In this document: in pieces, positions 14,105 through 22,093 of the stretch | Numbering within the stretch: the first letter of the stretch is position 1 | Layout: every line of letters begins with the position of its first letter | Notes under the pieces: generated by a model | Told to the model about the DNA's origin: nothing | Seen by the model: only the letters and a program-made list of their open reading frames with translations | Database searches by the model: none | Source: Woeseiaceae bacterium | GTDB lineage: Bacteria > Pseudomonadota > Gammaproteobacteria > Steroidobacterales > Woeseiaceae | DNA: 64,000 nt | Assembly (NCBI GenBank): GCA_028280615.1 | Contig: JANQLK010000016.1 | Span: 532,862 to 596,861 of the forward strand | Direction: 5' to 3' | Position numbers and translations under genes: made by a program

Positions 14105-15001
14105 ATGGCTCGTGATCTCGAAGTCGCTATCCTGTTCGCCGACGTCGTCGGGAGCACGCAGCTCTATGAGAAGTTCGGCGACACGCGGGCCAGCGAGACC
14201 GTGGCGATATGCCTCGATGTCATGAAGGATGCGACCCGCCAGTTTGGAGGGACGGTCATCAAGACGATCGGGGACGAGGTCATGTCGACGTTCCCAACCG
14301 TCGACGAGGCCATGAAAGCCGCGGCGCTCATGCAAACGCGGATATCGAACGAGAGCCGCAGCGAGGGCAACATCCCCGTGTCCATCCGCATCGGCTGCCA
14401 CTACGGGCCGATCGTCCAGGAGCAAAACGACATCTTCGGCGCCTCCGTGCACACCGCAAACCGGATGACGTCGCAGGCCAAGGCGCGTCAGATCGTAATC
14501 TCGGGCGAAACCGTTCAAAGAATGGGGCCGGAGCTAAGGGTCCAGACGCGGCAGATCGATGTTGCAACCGTACGTGGCCGCCTGGACGAAGTCGCTCTAT
14601 TCGAACTCCTGTGGAATCCCGAAGAAGCGACCAGCATGTTGCCCACCATCGATTGGGCCAGCAAGGGAGGGTCGGCCACGGCCCTGCATCTGACGTATCG
14701 CGGTGAGAGCGTCGAAGTATCGGATCGGCGCAAGAGCGTTAGCATCGGCCGCGCCGAAGACAATGATCTGGTCATCAAGGGCAACCTGATATCGCGGATT
14801 CATGCCAAAGTCGAGAAGCGCCGCGGTCGATTCGTGCTGATCGACCAGAGCACAAATGGAACCTTCCTGCTGGACGTACCGGGCGAGGAAACGTTCGTCC
14901 GTCGCGATTCGGCCGAGTTGCCGGAGGAGGGTACGATCGGTCTCGGCCGAGCCGAGAAACCAGGGTCGTCGCTGGCGATCCATTTCAAGATGGTCGATTA
15001 G
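14105..15001 (+). CDS. Class III nucleotidyl cyclase fused to a C-terminal FHA domain
   Basis: The 298-residue cytosolic protein joins an adenylate/guanylate cyclase domain (about residues 5-175) to a forkhead-associated domain (about 200-295). In the cyclase, the metal-binding Asp is in FADVVGST, the base-selecting Lys and second Asp are in GGTVIKTIGDEVMSTF, and the transition-state Asn/Arg pair is in GASVHTANRMTS; the Lys favours ATP, so cAMP is the likely product. FHA signatures are SIGRAEDND, SRIHAKVE and DQSTNGTF, a phosphothreonine-binding fold. Activity may therefore be tied to a Ser/Thr kinase such as the one at 6384-8996, though no direct link is visible. Confidence 0.88.
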   Translation: MARDLEVAILFADVVGSTQLYEKFGDTRASETVAICLDVMKDATRQFGGTVIKTIGDEVMSTFPTVDEAMKAAALMQTRISNESRSEGNIPVSIRIGCHYGPIVQEQNDIFGASVHTANRMTSQAKARQIVISGETVQRMGPELRVQTRQIDVATVRGRLDEVALFELLWNPEEATSMLPTIDWASKGGSATALHLTYRGESVEVSDRRKSVSIGRAEDNDLVIKGNLISRIHAKVEKRRGRFVLIDQSTNGTFLLDVPGEETFVRRDSAELPEEGTIGLGRAEKPGSSLAIHFKMVD

Positions 15002-15050
15002 CGCCCTGTTCGATTCGTCTGTCATCCCGCGAATCGGTGACGAATGCGGG

Positions 15051-16124
15051 CTACGCCAGATCGACTTGCATGCTGCGCCGTATCTTCTCTTCGTAGAGTG
15101 ACCTGTCGGCCGCGTCCAGCAATTCCTCGGCCGTTGTTTCACCGGGGCTTTCCGTGTGCCCTATGCCGATTGACACGCTGATGCCGGCGCGGCGGCCGTC
15201 GCCGTTCGCGAGCATACTGCGCTCGATTGCCTTTTGCGTGCGTTTTGCAATGCGCTTTACGGACTCGCGGTCGACGTTCGCCAGGACGACGAAGAACTCA
15301 TCGCCGCCGTAACGGCACACGCCGTCGCTGCCTCGTACGCAAGCGAGCAACTCGCGCGCGACCAGCCTCAATGCCTTGTCGCCGATCGCATGGCCGAAGC
15401 TGTCGTTAACCTGTTTGAAATCGTCGACGTCGACGGCAAGCACGGCGAGATCGTTGCCGTCGCTGGCCGCCTGTCCGAGCGCCTCCTCGATCAGCATCTC
15501 GCCGCCACGCCGGTTCCAGGTCTTGGTCAGCGGGTCGATCAGCGCCTGACGGCGCGCCACGCTGAGTTTGGAGATCAGTGCGGCCTGTGCGGTCTGCAGT
15601 TCGATGGTCAGGAGCTCACGCTCCGCGAGCAGAGCGATGTCGGTTAGTAGCCTGACATCGCGCTGCGGCACTGCGCGCGGTTTGCGGCCGATGACGCAGA
15701 CCGTGCCGATCACGGTCCCATGCGCATTGTGCAGCGGCAAACCGCAATAGAATCGGAACTTCGGCTTCTTGACGACCAGCGGATGCGCCGCATAGCGCGG
15801 GTGCTTTGTCAGGTCTCCGACAAATGCGGCCTTGCCGGTCTTGACCACGCGGCGGCAAAGGCTTTTCTCAAGGGACAGCTCGCTAATGTTCCAGCCGAGC
15901 ACGGATTTGAACCACTGCCTGTCCTCCGTGATCGCGGTGATCGCGATTACCGGTACGCGGAGCGCGCGCTGGCCGAGCCGCGTCAGCCGCTCGAAACGCT
16001 CCTCGATCGGCGTACTGAACGCATCGAGAGCATGGATTCCCGCCATCTGCATAGTCTGAGTGGCGGCCAGTGTCCGGCTGAGAGCCGTTCCGTTTTCGTC
16101 GTAGACCATATACCTGCGCTCCAT
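15051..16124 (-). CDS. GAF-GGDEF diguanylate cyclase at the end of the MSHA operon
   Basis: The 357-residue protein has a GAF domain (about 40-172) and a GGDEF domain (about 190-350). GGDEF is intact at 273-277, with an inhibitory RxxD site (RGSD, 264-267) five residues before it. The GAF part contains the signatures SLCRRVVKTGKAAFVGDL and FYCGLPL of the GAF type often found fused to GGDEF. There is no membrane segment. It starts only 18 bases after mshP and reads in the same direction, where mshQ would be in other MSHA loci, so it is probably co-transcribed with the pilus genes. Its c-di-GMP may act on MshE of the same operon. Confidence 0.9.
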   Translation of the reverse strand: MERRYMVYDENGTALSRTLAATQTMQMAGIHALDAFSTPIEERFERLTRLGQRALRVPVIAITAITEDRQWFKSVLGWNISELSLEKSLCRRVVKTGKAAFVGDLTKHPRYAAHPLVVKKPKFRFYCGLPLHNAHGTVIGTVCVIGRKPRAVPQRDVRLLTDIALLAERELLTIELQTAQAALISKLSVARRQALIDPLTKTWNRRGGEMLIEEALGQAASDGNDLAVLAVDVDDFKQVNDSFGHAIGDKALRLVARELLACVRGSDGVCRYGGDEFFVVLANVDRESVKRIAKRTQKAIERSMLANGDGRRAGISVSIGIGHTESPGETTAEELLDAADRSLYEEKIRRSMQVDLA

Positions 16125-16142
16125 ACTCGTCGTTGGCCGCCG

Positions 16143-16556
16143 CTACCGGTTGCTGGCGCGTGCGTGCTGCCACCGCCGCGCGAATCCGATCTCACCGTAG
16201 ACACCGCGACGCGCCTCGGCGTCGATGTCGAACACCTCGTAGGACGACATGCCCTCGGTGACGGTCTCACTCGTGCACGCGACGACGATCGTGAACTCGC
16301 CGACTGCAATCTGGCCGTTTGCGCAAATGCCGTTCTGTACCGCGCGACCGCGACCCCATTCGATACCGCTCAGGGCGGCGTACTGTGCCTGCCGGGCGAG
16401 ATGCGTCAGGCTTTCTCCCGCGTACTGTCCTTCGAGACTTCTGGCCAGCGCCGCCGCGAGCAGGCCGAGCACGAGCATGACGAACACTACCGTGATCAGC
16501 ACGGCGCCACGGCTCTGCGCGGGCAACGCTCGCGTTCGTCCGGGCCCGCGACTCAT
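16143..16556 (-). CDS. mshP: MSHA pilus minor pilin-like protein MshP
   Basis: The 137-residue protein has a prepilin-like start, SRGAVLITVVFVMLVLGLLA, with the Gly before the cleavage site at residue 17 but no Glu at mature position 5, as in PilX/MshP-type proteins. The remainder is a small periplasmic domain with two Cys (CANG, ACTSE), probably a disulfide. The start overlaps the mshO stop as ATGA. In the MSHA system MshP is thought to help initiate pilus assembly. Identification rests on size, N-terminus and position at the end of mshC-D-O-P. Confidence 0.8.
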   Translation of the reverse strand: MSRGPGRTRALPAQSRGAVLITVVFVMLVLGLLAAALARSLEGQYAGESLTHLARQAQYAALSGIEWGRGRAVQNGICANGQIAVGEFTIVVACTSETVTEGMSSYEVFDIDAEARRGVYGEIGFARRWQHARASNR

Positions 16557-17347
16557 GGAGCGTGCCTCGAACCCGACTGTGCAAACGTCGGCAGCGTATC
16601 GTCTGCACCGATCGCGAGGCGCGCTGTGACGAGTCCGGCCGCGGTGACGTCGAAGCGGCAGTCGACAACGTCGTCGGTGAGCAAATCTCCAGCGTTCGTA
16701 TTCGATGGCTGCACCGCCTGCAGCGCGTAGCCGGCGTAGCGACGCAGGGTGCCGCCGCCCGGTTGCGGGGCGCAGAGATAGGAGACCGGTGTATCGACCA
16801 GATAGAATCGTTGCGACGGCGACTGCGCGGGGTATTGTTTCGGTACGAGACGGACTTGCGAGGCGCTCGAGCCGACGGCGACGCTCGTGCGATTGTTGTT
16901 GGCATCGGCGCTGTAGGCGCTGGTCGTACCCGTCGCTTGCGCGTCAAGGTTGTTGATGACGACCTGCAGCCCCGCGGCCGGCGCGGCAGACATCGGTTTG
17001 AGCACGTCGAAGCGATCGTCGGCGATCGCGAAGTCGAGCCGATCGCCTGGCACGTCGGTCCTGTAGTCGGCGAAATCGACGACCGGGATGAACTCCAGGC
17101 AAAGGCCACCGCAGCCGACGCGGGCGCTGTTTGGAAGCGTGTCCGGCAATTCGCCGGCGAGCCGAGCGAGCACGCGCTCCGCGCGGTCCAACGCAGAGGC
17201 GCGGCGATTCGACTCCACGAGCGCGATCATCGGCCGGGTTGCCCACAGCATCAGGCCGGCCGCGACGATGCCGGCGATCGCGAGCGCCATGATCAGCTCG
17301 ATCAGAGAAAAACCGAACTGCCTGGCTACCTTGATTCGCGCTGCCAT
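16553..17347 (-). CDS. mshO: MSHA pilus minor pseudopilin MshO
   Basis: This 264-residue type IV pilin-like protein starts MAARIKVARQFGFSLIELIM, with prepilin peptidase cleavage after Gly12 and Glu at mature position 5. The long periplasmic domain contains two Cys-containing loops (GCGGLC and YLCAPQ). An upstream extension in the same frame is only shadow of mshD and lacks pilin features. It begins 2 bases after the mshD stop and ends overlapping mshP. It probably forms part of the minor pseudopilin tip complex. Confidence 0.85.
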   Translation of the reverse strand: MAARIKVARQFGFSLIELIMALAIAGIVAAGLMLWATRPMIALVESNRRASALDRAERVLARLAGELPDTLPNSARVGCGGLCLEFIPVVDFADYRTDVPGDRLDFAIADDRFDVLKPMSAAPAAGLQVVINNLDAQATGTTSAYSADANNNRTSVAVGSSASQVRLVPKQYPAQSPSQRFYLVDTPVSYLCAPQPGGGTLRRYAGYALQAVQPSNTNAGDLLTDDVVDCRFDVTAAGLVTARLAIGADDTLPTFAQSGSRHAP

Positions 17348-17349
17348 CC

Positions 17350-17868
17350 TCAGTCCTCCGCGCGGAACGCTTCGAGCGTGACCGCGCCGCCGAGGGCCTC
17401 GTGGGAGACGCCGACCGAGACCCGCAGGCCCCCGACACCGGCGAGCGTCTGCGGCGTTACGCTGACCGATACGTCGAAGGCGCGCAGCCCGTCGACGGGA
17501 GCGCCATTCACGTCGCATGCGCAGGCTCCCAGCGTTTGGCAGGCGGTCGTCGTCGCGGTGCAGCCGTTGAATGCAAGCTGGTCGTAGTCGCAGACGTTGT
17601 CGAATGCCGGCCGGTTGGCTTCCGGCGCGGCGCAGAGAGAGCCGCTATCGGGGTCGCGGAATGGCCGTGTGAGAATCTCGTCGAGGTAGGCGGCCGCGAC
17701 GGCCCCGGCCTGCGACTGCAGCGCGCCGTCGCTGGCGTGCCGCATCACGGTCGAGAAAGCGCTGACGAAGCCGGCGACGACGAGTCCGAGCAGCACGATC
17801 GACGCGACCAGCTCCAGCAGACTGAAGCCGCGCTCGCGCTGCCGGCGAAGGCGCTCAATGGGCAACAT
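17350..17868 (-). CDS. mshD: MSHA pilus minor pseudopilin MshD
   Basis: The 172-residue protein has the prepilin pattern RQRERGFSLLELVASIVLLG: cleavage after Gly14 and Glu at mature position 5. Its periplasmic part has several Cys (CAAPE, NVCDY, GCTATTTAC, GACACD), suggesting two or three disulfides. It overlaps mshC by 14 bases and is followed 2 bases later by mshO, the standard C-D-O-P order. Confidence 0.86.
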   Translation of the reverse strand: MLPIERLRRQRERGFSLLELVASIVLLGLVVAGFVSAFSTVMRHASDGALQSQAGAVAAAYLDEILTRPFRDPDSGSLCAAPEANRPAFDNVCDYDQLAFNGCTATTTACQTLGACACDVNGAPVDGLRAFDVSVSVTPQTLAGVGGLRVSVGVSHEALGGAVTLEAFRAED

Positions 17869-18331
17869 GGCCGGTTGCTCCGAGGACGTCGATCTGGCGG
17901 CCGCCCACGGTCAGCAGAACGTCGGTCGGCGTGCCGGCGGCCCCGTCCAGGACCCGGCCGCCACCGTCGAAGTAGAAAACGGCGGGAGACGAGGCCAGCG
18001 ACACGCCGTTCGGAGCAGGGCCTCCCAGTGTCGTGCCGGCGCCGCCATGGCCGGGCACGGGCCGACTGAAGGTTCCGCTGCAAAGCGCGGCACGCTGTTC
18101 CACGGCGATTGCGGCGGCTGTGACACGAATACGCACCGGGCAGCGATCGGCGGCTGCGCGCCGTTCGGCGAGCCTCAGATCCGCAAGTACCGTTTCGAAA
18201 TAGTCGAGCTCGCGGATACCCGACATGCCGTCGCCGCGGGACGCGGCGACGGCGATCAGTATGCCGAGCAGCACGAGCACGACGACGAGCTCGAGCAGCG
18301 AGAAGCCTTGTTCGCGTGCTCGAGCCGTCAT
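17855..18331 (-). CDS. mshC: MSHA pilus minor pseudopilin MshC
   Basis: The 158-residue protein begins MTARAREQGFSLLELVVVLV, with cleavage after Gly9 and Glu at mature position 5, followed by a GspH/FimT-like domain (YFETVLADLRLAERRAAADR then a beta-rich part). It follows the major pilin gene mshA by 78 bases and overlaps mshD by 14 bases. It probably belongs to the minor pseudopilin complex that primes assembly. Confidence 0.86.
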   Translation of the reverse strand: MTARAREQGFSLLELVVVLVLLGILIAVAASRGDGMSGIRELDYFETVLADLRLAERRAAADRCPVRIRVTAAAIAVEQRAALCSGTFSRPVPGHGGAGTTLGGPAPNGVSLASSPAVFYFDGGGRVLDGAAGTPTDVLLTVGGRQIDVLGATGHVAH

Positions 18332-18409
18332 GTCAATTACTCGCGGGGGCGCGGCGGACCGGCCGGACCGAATTCGCCGCGGCCCGTCCGGCTGTGGCCG
18401 CGTGGGCTC

Positions 18410-18865
18410 CTAGCAGCCGCCGGCCAAGGGAGTGATGACAGGCCGGCCGCCGGCTGCCGGCGTGCGCGTGTAGCTGACGCCGCAGTTTGCGCGACCGTCG
18501 ACGAGCACGCTGCGCGTCGTGCCGTTGCCGCTCACGGTGACACGTGCCGACAGGTCTTCGAACAGGTTCTGAATATTCGCGTTGCTGTTCGTGTTCGGAT
18601 AGCCATAGCGGGCATTGACCGTAATGCCGCCACCAATATCGACGTTGTACGACGAGGAGGTCAGCTGCCCGGCCGACGCGACTTTCGCGTAGACCATGTT
18701 GGAACTCGAACGGAGGCTGTTGTAGAGGCTGTCCGCGACCGCGGTGCGCGCCTCGGTCTCCATCGAAATCAGTCGCGGCAGCGCGATTGCTGCGAGTATG
18801 CCGAGTATCACGATCACGACCACGAGCTCGATCAGCGTGAATCCGGACTGCGTCCGCTTGTACAT
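18410..18865 (-). CDS. mshA: MSHA major pilin MshA
   Basis: The 151-residue pilin has a short leader MYKRTQSG and the mature start FTLIELVVVIVILGILAAIA, with Glu at position 5, so it is processed and methylated by the prepilin peptidase, whose gene is not in this window. The C-terminal part has a Cys pair (NCGVSY and the terminal GGC) forming the usual D-region disulfide. GGAG lies a few bases before the ATG. A 114-base gap from mshG leaves room for its own promoter, which is common for major pilins; I could not identify a clear -24/-12 or -35/-10 pair. Confidence 0.92.
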   Translation of the reverse strand: MYKRTQSGFTLIELVVVIVILGILAAIALPRLISMETEARTAVADSLYNSLRSSSNMVYAKVASAGQLTSSSYNVDIGGGITVNARYGYPNTNSNANIQNLFEDLSARVTVSGNGTTRSVLVDGRANCGVSYTRTPAAGGRPVITPLAGGC

Positions 18866-18979
18866 TTCACCATCTCCAAAAGGTTGTTACTGCGCGGCAT
18901 TCAAGCCAGTGCCTACGCTTACATAATCCCTTGAATTGTCGAAAAGTTCAGTGATACCAGTCACAAATCGGGGCACCGG

Positions 18980-20206
18980 CTAAGAGCGGCGCAGGGCGAC
19001 GCTCGCCAGGTCCCACATCGGCAGAAATATGCCAAGCGCCAGCATGAGCACGAGTGCGCTGACGAAGACGAGCAGCACGGGCTCGATGTAGTCCCCGAGC
19101 CGGCTGACGTCATATTCGACCTCGCGCTCGTAGTACGACGCCGCCTCGTCGAGCATCTCATCCAGTTGGCCCGTCTCTTCGCCCGTAGAGATCATTTGCA
19201 TCGCCAGCGGCGTGAACAGATGGCTGCTCGCGGCCGCCGAGGTCAGCGACTCGCCCTGAGCGACGCGCTCGCGCATCGCTTTGAGACGCAATGCGAAATG
19301 TCGGTTGTTGCTTGCATCTGCGACGGCGAGAATGGCCTGATCGAGCACGATGCCCGCGCGTGCGCACATGGCGAGCGTTCGCGAGAACCGCGCCAGCGTC
19401 GCCTTCAACAGGATCGGGCCGATCAGCGGCAGCTTGAGCGACCATCGGCCCCACAGCTCGGCGCCTTGGTCGGTGCGCAGCGAGGCCCTGATACCGAGCG
19501 TGGCGCCGACCAGCACCGCGACAACTATCGGCCACGAGTCACGGGCAAAGCTCGACGTAGCCAGCAACGTGCGCGTTACCCACGGCAGCTCCGCGCCGAA
19601 ATTCGAGAATACGTTCGCGAACACCGGAATCACGAACAGTGTTACAACCGCGACGGCGATCGCGAGCGCGGCGATGACGAGTATCGGGTAGCGCACCGCC
19701 GCCTTGATGCGCCGCTCGGTCTCGTGCTCGAACTCGAGATTGCGTTTGAGCTCCGCGAACGCCTGGTCGAGCCGGCCGGTGCTTTCGCCCACGCGCACCA
19801 GATTGATCATCAACGGTGAGAATATTCCCGTGTGCGCACGCATGGCGTCAGACAAGGTCCGGCCTTCCTCGAGGTGCCTCGGCATCTCGGCCAGGGCGGT
19901 CTGCAGGCGCGGGTGGCGCACCGACTGAGCGAGCATGCGCAGACCGCGGTGAAGCGCGAGCCCGCCTCGGCACACCGAGTACATCTGACGGCAGAAAAAG
20001 ATCAGGTCGGGCAGCCCCGGCTTGCCGGCGAGCCGCCGGCGAATGGCGTCGAGATGCTGACCGGTTTGACGGCGCTCGCTGATCGATATCGGCGTCAGCC
20101 CCTGCCTCGCAAGCAGGTTCGCGACCTCGTTTTCGCCCCGGCCGACCATTTCGCCGCGCACGAGATTGCGCTGCCGGTCGCGCGCGCTGTAGAGGTAGAC
20201 GGACAT
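18980..20206 (-). CDS. mshG: MSHA pilus inner-membrane platform protein MshG
   Basis: The 408-residue GspF/PilC-family protein anchors the assembly ATPase in the inner membrane. It has two GspF domains: FCRQMYSVCRGGLALHRGLR begins the first, and FSRTLAMCARAGIVLDQAI the second. Three membrane helices are visible, including one near residues 170-190 and one near the C-terminus (EPVLLVFVSALVLMLALGIF). I start at MSVYLYSARD because GspF proteins begin with this strand; the open frame continues upstream into a palindromic element (20218-20380) that lies between mshE and this gene. Confidence 0.92.
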   Translation of the reverse strand: MSVYLYSARDRQRNLVRGEMVGRGENEVANLLARQGLTPISISERRQTGQHLDAIRRRLAGKPGLPDLIFFCRQMYSVCRGGLALHRGLRMLAQSVRHPRLQTALAEMPRHLEEGRTLSDAMRAHTGIFSPLMINLVRVGESTGRLDQAFAELKRNLEFEHETERRIKAAVRYPILVIAALAIAVAVVTLFVIPVFANVFSNFGAELPWVTRTLLATSSFARDSWPIVVAVLVGATLGIRASLRTDQGAELWGRWSLKLPLIGPILLKATLARFSRTLAMCARAGIVLDQAILAVADASNNRHFALRLKAMRERVAQGESLTSAAASSHLFTPLAMQMISTGEETGQLDEMLDEAASYYEREVEYDVSRLGDYIEPVLLVFVSALVLMLALGIFLPMWDLASVALRRS

Positions 20207-20217
20207 CGGCGCCTCGC

Positions 20218-20380
20218 TAGTGTCCTGTTTGGTTAATTCGTTGACTGCAGTCGGCAGCGGATTTTCGCGTCTGGCAAGGCGCGGCGACGAGTAATAGCGA
20301 GCTATTGCGAGGAGCCGCAACGCTGCCAGGCGCGAAAAGACGCGGCGAATCAGTCAAGGAATTAATCAAACAGGACACTA
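20218..20380. repeat. 163-bp palindromic element with TA-GTGTCCTG ends between mshE and mshG
   Basis: The outer 30 bases at each end (20218-20247 and 20351-20380) are inverted repeats matching at 28 of 30 positions, starting TAGTGTCCTGTTTG. The interior is also a long imperfect palindrome (TTTTCGCG and CTGGCA recur in inverted order). TA occurs at both outer edges, as for a TA target duplication. The TAG at the mshE side (20380-20378) is the mshE stop codon. It contains no gene. It looks like a miniature inverted-repeat transposable element, and would fold into one long hairpin in the mshE-mshG transcript. Confidence 0.8.
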
Positions 20381-22093
20381 GGCCGCCGCGTCGCCGCCGA
20401 GGACGCGCAGCACCTCGTTAAGACTCGTGGTGCCTGCCTGAGCGTGCTCGAGCGCCGCGGCCGTCAGCGGATGGTACGCGGCCGACTGGGACGCGGCCTC
20501 GACGAATCCGGCGGCGTCGTCCGCGCGCAATGCGCCCTGCATCGCGCCGTCGAGCTCGAGCAATTCGTAAACGCCGATCCGGCCCGAGTAGCCGCGCTTG
20601 TCGCAGTCATTGCAGCCGACTGCACGCCGGTAAGTGTGTTCGACTGCCGCCGCACCGCCGATGCGCTCTAGCCACACGGATTCGGAGGCATCCGGCGTGT
20701 GCGGCTCGGAGCAACGCGCACAGAGCCTGCGGATCAGTCGCTGCGCGACTACCGCGCGGAGCGCGCTCGCGATCAGGTAGCCCGGGGCGCCCATGTCGAG
20801 CAGCCGCACGGCGGTGCTCGGCGCATCGTTGGTATGCAGCGTCGCCAGCACGAGGTGGCCCGTGATCGCCGCGCGCAGGCCGATCTCGACCGTCTCGCGG
20901 TCGCGCATCTCGCCGACCAGGATAATGTCCGGGTCCTGGCGCAGCGCCGCGCGCAACACGCGCGAAAAATCGAGTCCGATCTGCGGCTGAATCTGGACCT
21001 GGTTCACGCGCGGCAATCGGTATTCGACCGGGTCTTCGATCGTGATCAGTTTGCGCTCGGGTGCATTGAGTTCATTGAGCGCCGCGTAAAGCGTCGTACT
21101 TTTGCCGCTGCCCGTCGGTCCGGTCACGAGCAGAATGCCGTCCGGCCGGTGGATCAGGCCGCGCAGCCGGTCCACGAGCGGCTCGGACAAGCCCAGCTTG
21201 GCGAGATCGAGCATGCCACCGCTTTGATCCAGCAGGCGCATGACGACCGTTTCCCCGTGCTGGGTGGGGAGCGTCGACAGGCGCACGTCAAGTAGCCGGC
21301 CCCGCACCGTGACGCGGAAGCGGCCGTCCTGCGGCAGCCGCCGCTCGGCTATGTTCAGGCCTGCTGACAGTTTAAGCCTGGACACCAGCGCGGCGGCGAC
21401 CTGCTTCTCACCGACCGGCTGCTCGTGCAGGATGCCGTCAACGCGAAAACGGATTCTTAAGACTTCCTCGCCCGGCTCGATGTGGATATCGGAGGCGCCC
21501 GCGCGCAGCGCCTCCTCGAGCAGCGAGTTGATCAGCCGGCTTACGAGTGCGTCGGAATCGTCCGCATCCGACCAGCCGATCTCGTCCAGGCCCGACTCGG
21601 CAATCTCCTGGCCGAGTTCCGCCGCCAGGCCGGCGATCGCTTCCTTGTGCAAATAGACCCTGTCCAGGACACGCAGCAAATCGCGCTCGCGGACGATCGC
21701 CGTGTGCACGGGCCGGCCGAGCTGGCGCTCGAGTTCGTCTTCCGCGAGCAGATCCGTGGGATCGACCATCCCGACGAGATAGCCGTCCACCTGCTCGGCA
21801 AGCACAACGGCGCGCAATCGCCGCGCCGTTATCTCGGGCAGGCGCGCGGCCAGCGGTGGGTCGACGTTGAAATCGGACAGCTCGACGTGGCTTATGTCGA
21901 GCTGCTCGCAGATAGCGCCGATGAGCTGATCCTCGTCGATCAGCTCCATGTCGATCAGGGCCTCACCGAGGCGTCCGCCGCGCCGCGCCTGCTCGGCCAG
22001 CGCGGTCTTGAGATCGGCCTCGCTCAGGACGCCGGCATTGAGGAGCAGTTCACCCAGGCGCAGGCGTTTTCTGACCGGATGCGTCGCACTCAT
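20378..22093 (-). CDS. mshE: MSHA pilus extension ATPase MshE with c-di-GMP-binding N domain
   Basis: The 571-residue GspE/PilB-family ATPase powers pilus extension. Residues 10-150 form an MshEN domain with the two signature halves RLRLGELLLNAGVLSEADL and RLGEALIDMELIDEDQL, the module through which c-di-GMP activates MshE in Vibrio. The ATPase core has Walker A GPTGSGKS (325-332), the Asp box (TIEDPVEY), Walker B (DIILVGEMRD) and the His box (LATLHTND). A zinc site is marked by CARC (458-461) and CNDC (494-497). It overlaps mshL as ATGA. Its stop TAG is formed by the edge of the downstream palindromic element. Confidence 0.94.
   Translation of the reverse strand: MSATHPVRKRLRLGELLLNAGVLSEADLKTALAEQARRGGRLGEALIDMELIDEDQLIGAICEQLDISHVELSDFNVDPPLAARLPEITARRLRAVVLAEQVDGYLVGMVDPTDLLAEDELERQLGRPVHTAIVRERDLLRVLDRVYLHKEAIAGLAAELGQEIAESGLDEIGWSDADDSDALVSRLINSLLEEALRAGASDIHIEPGEEVLRIRFRVDGILHEQPVGEKQVAAALVSRLKLSAGLNIAERRLPQDGRFRVTVRGRLLDVRLSTLPTQHGETVVMRLLDQSGGMLDLAKLGLSEPLVDRLRGLIHRPDGILLVTGPTGSGKSTTLYAALNELNAPERKLITIEDPVEYRLPRVNQVQIQPQIGLDFSRVLRAALRQDPDIILVGEMRDRETVEIGLRAAITGHLVLATLHTNDAPSTAVRLLDMGAPGYLIASALRAVVAQRLIRRLCARCSEPHTPDASESVWLERIGGAAAVEHTYRRAVGCNDCDKRGYSGRIGVYELLELDGAMQGALRADDAAGFVEAASQSAAYHPLTAAALEHAQAGTTSLNEVLRVLGGDAAA

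Noticed and set aside
17348..17518. N-terminal extension of mshO
   Set aside because: Arg-rich shadow of mshD; the prepilin leader starts at 17347.
18866..18979. Sigma-54 promoter for mshA
   Set aside because: A GGCAC...TTGA-like pair exists on the minus strand, but the spacing between the GG and GC elements is wrong.
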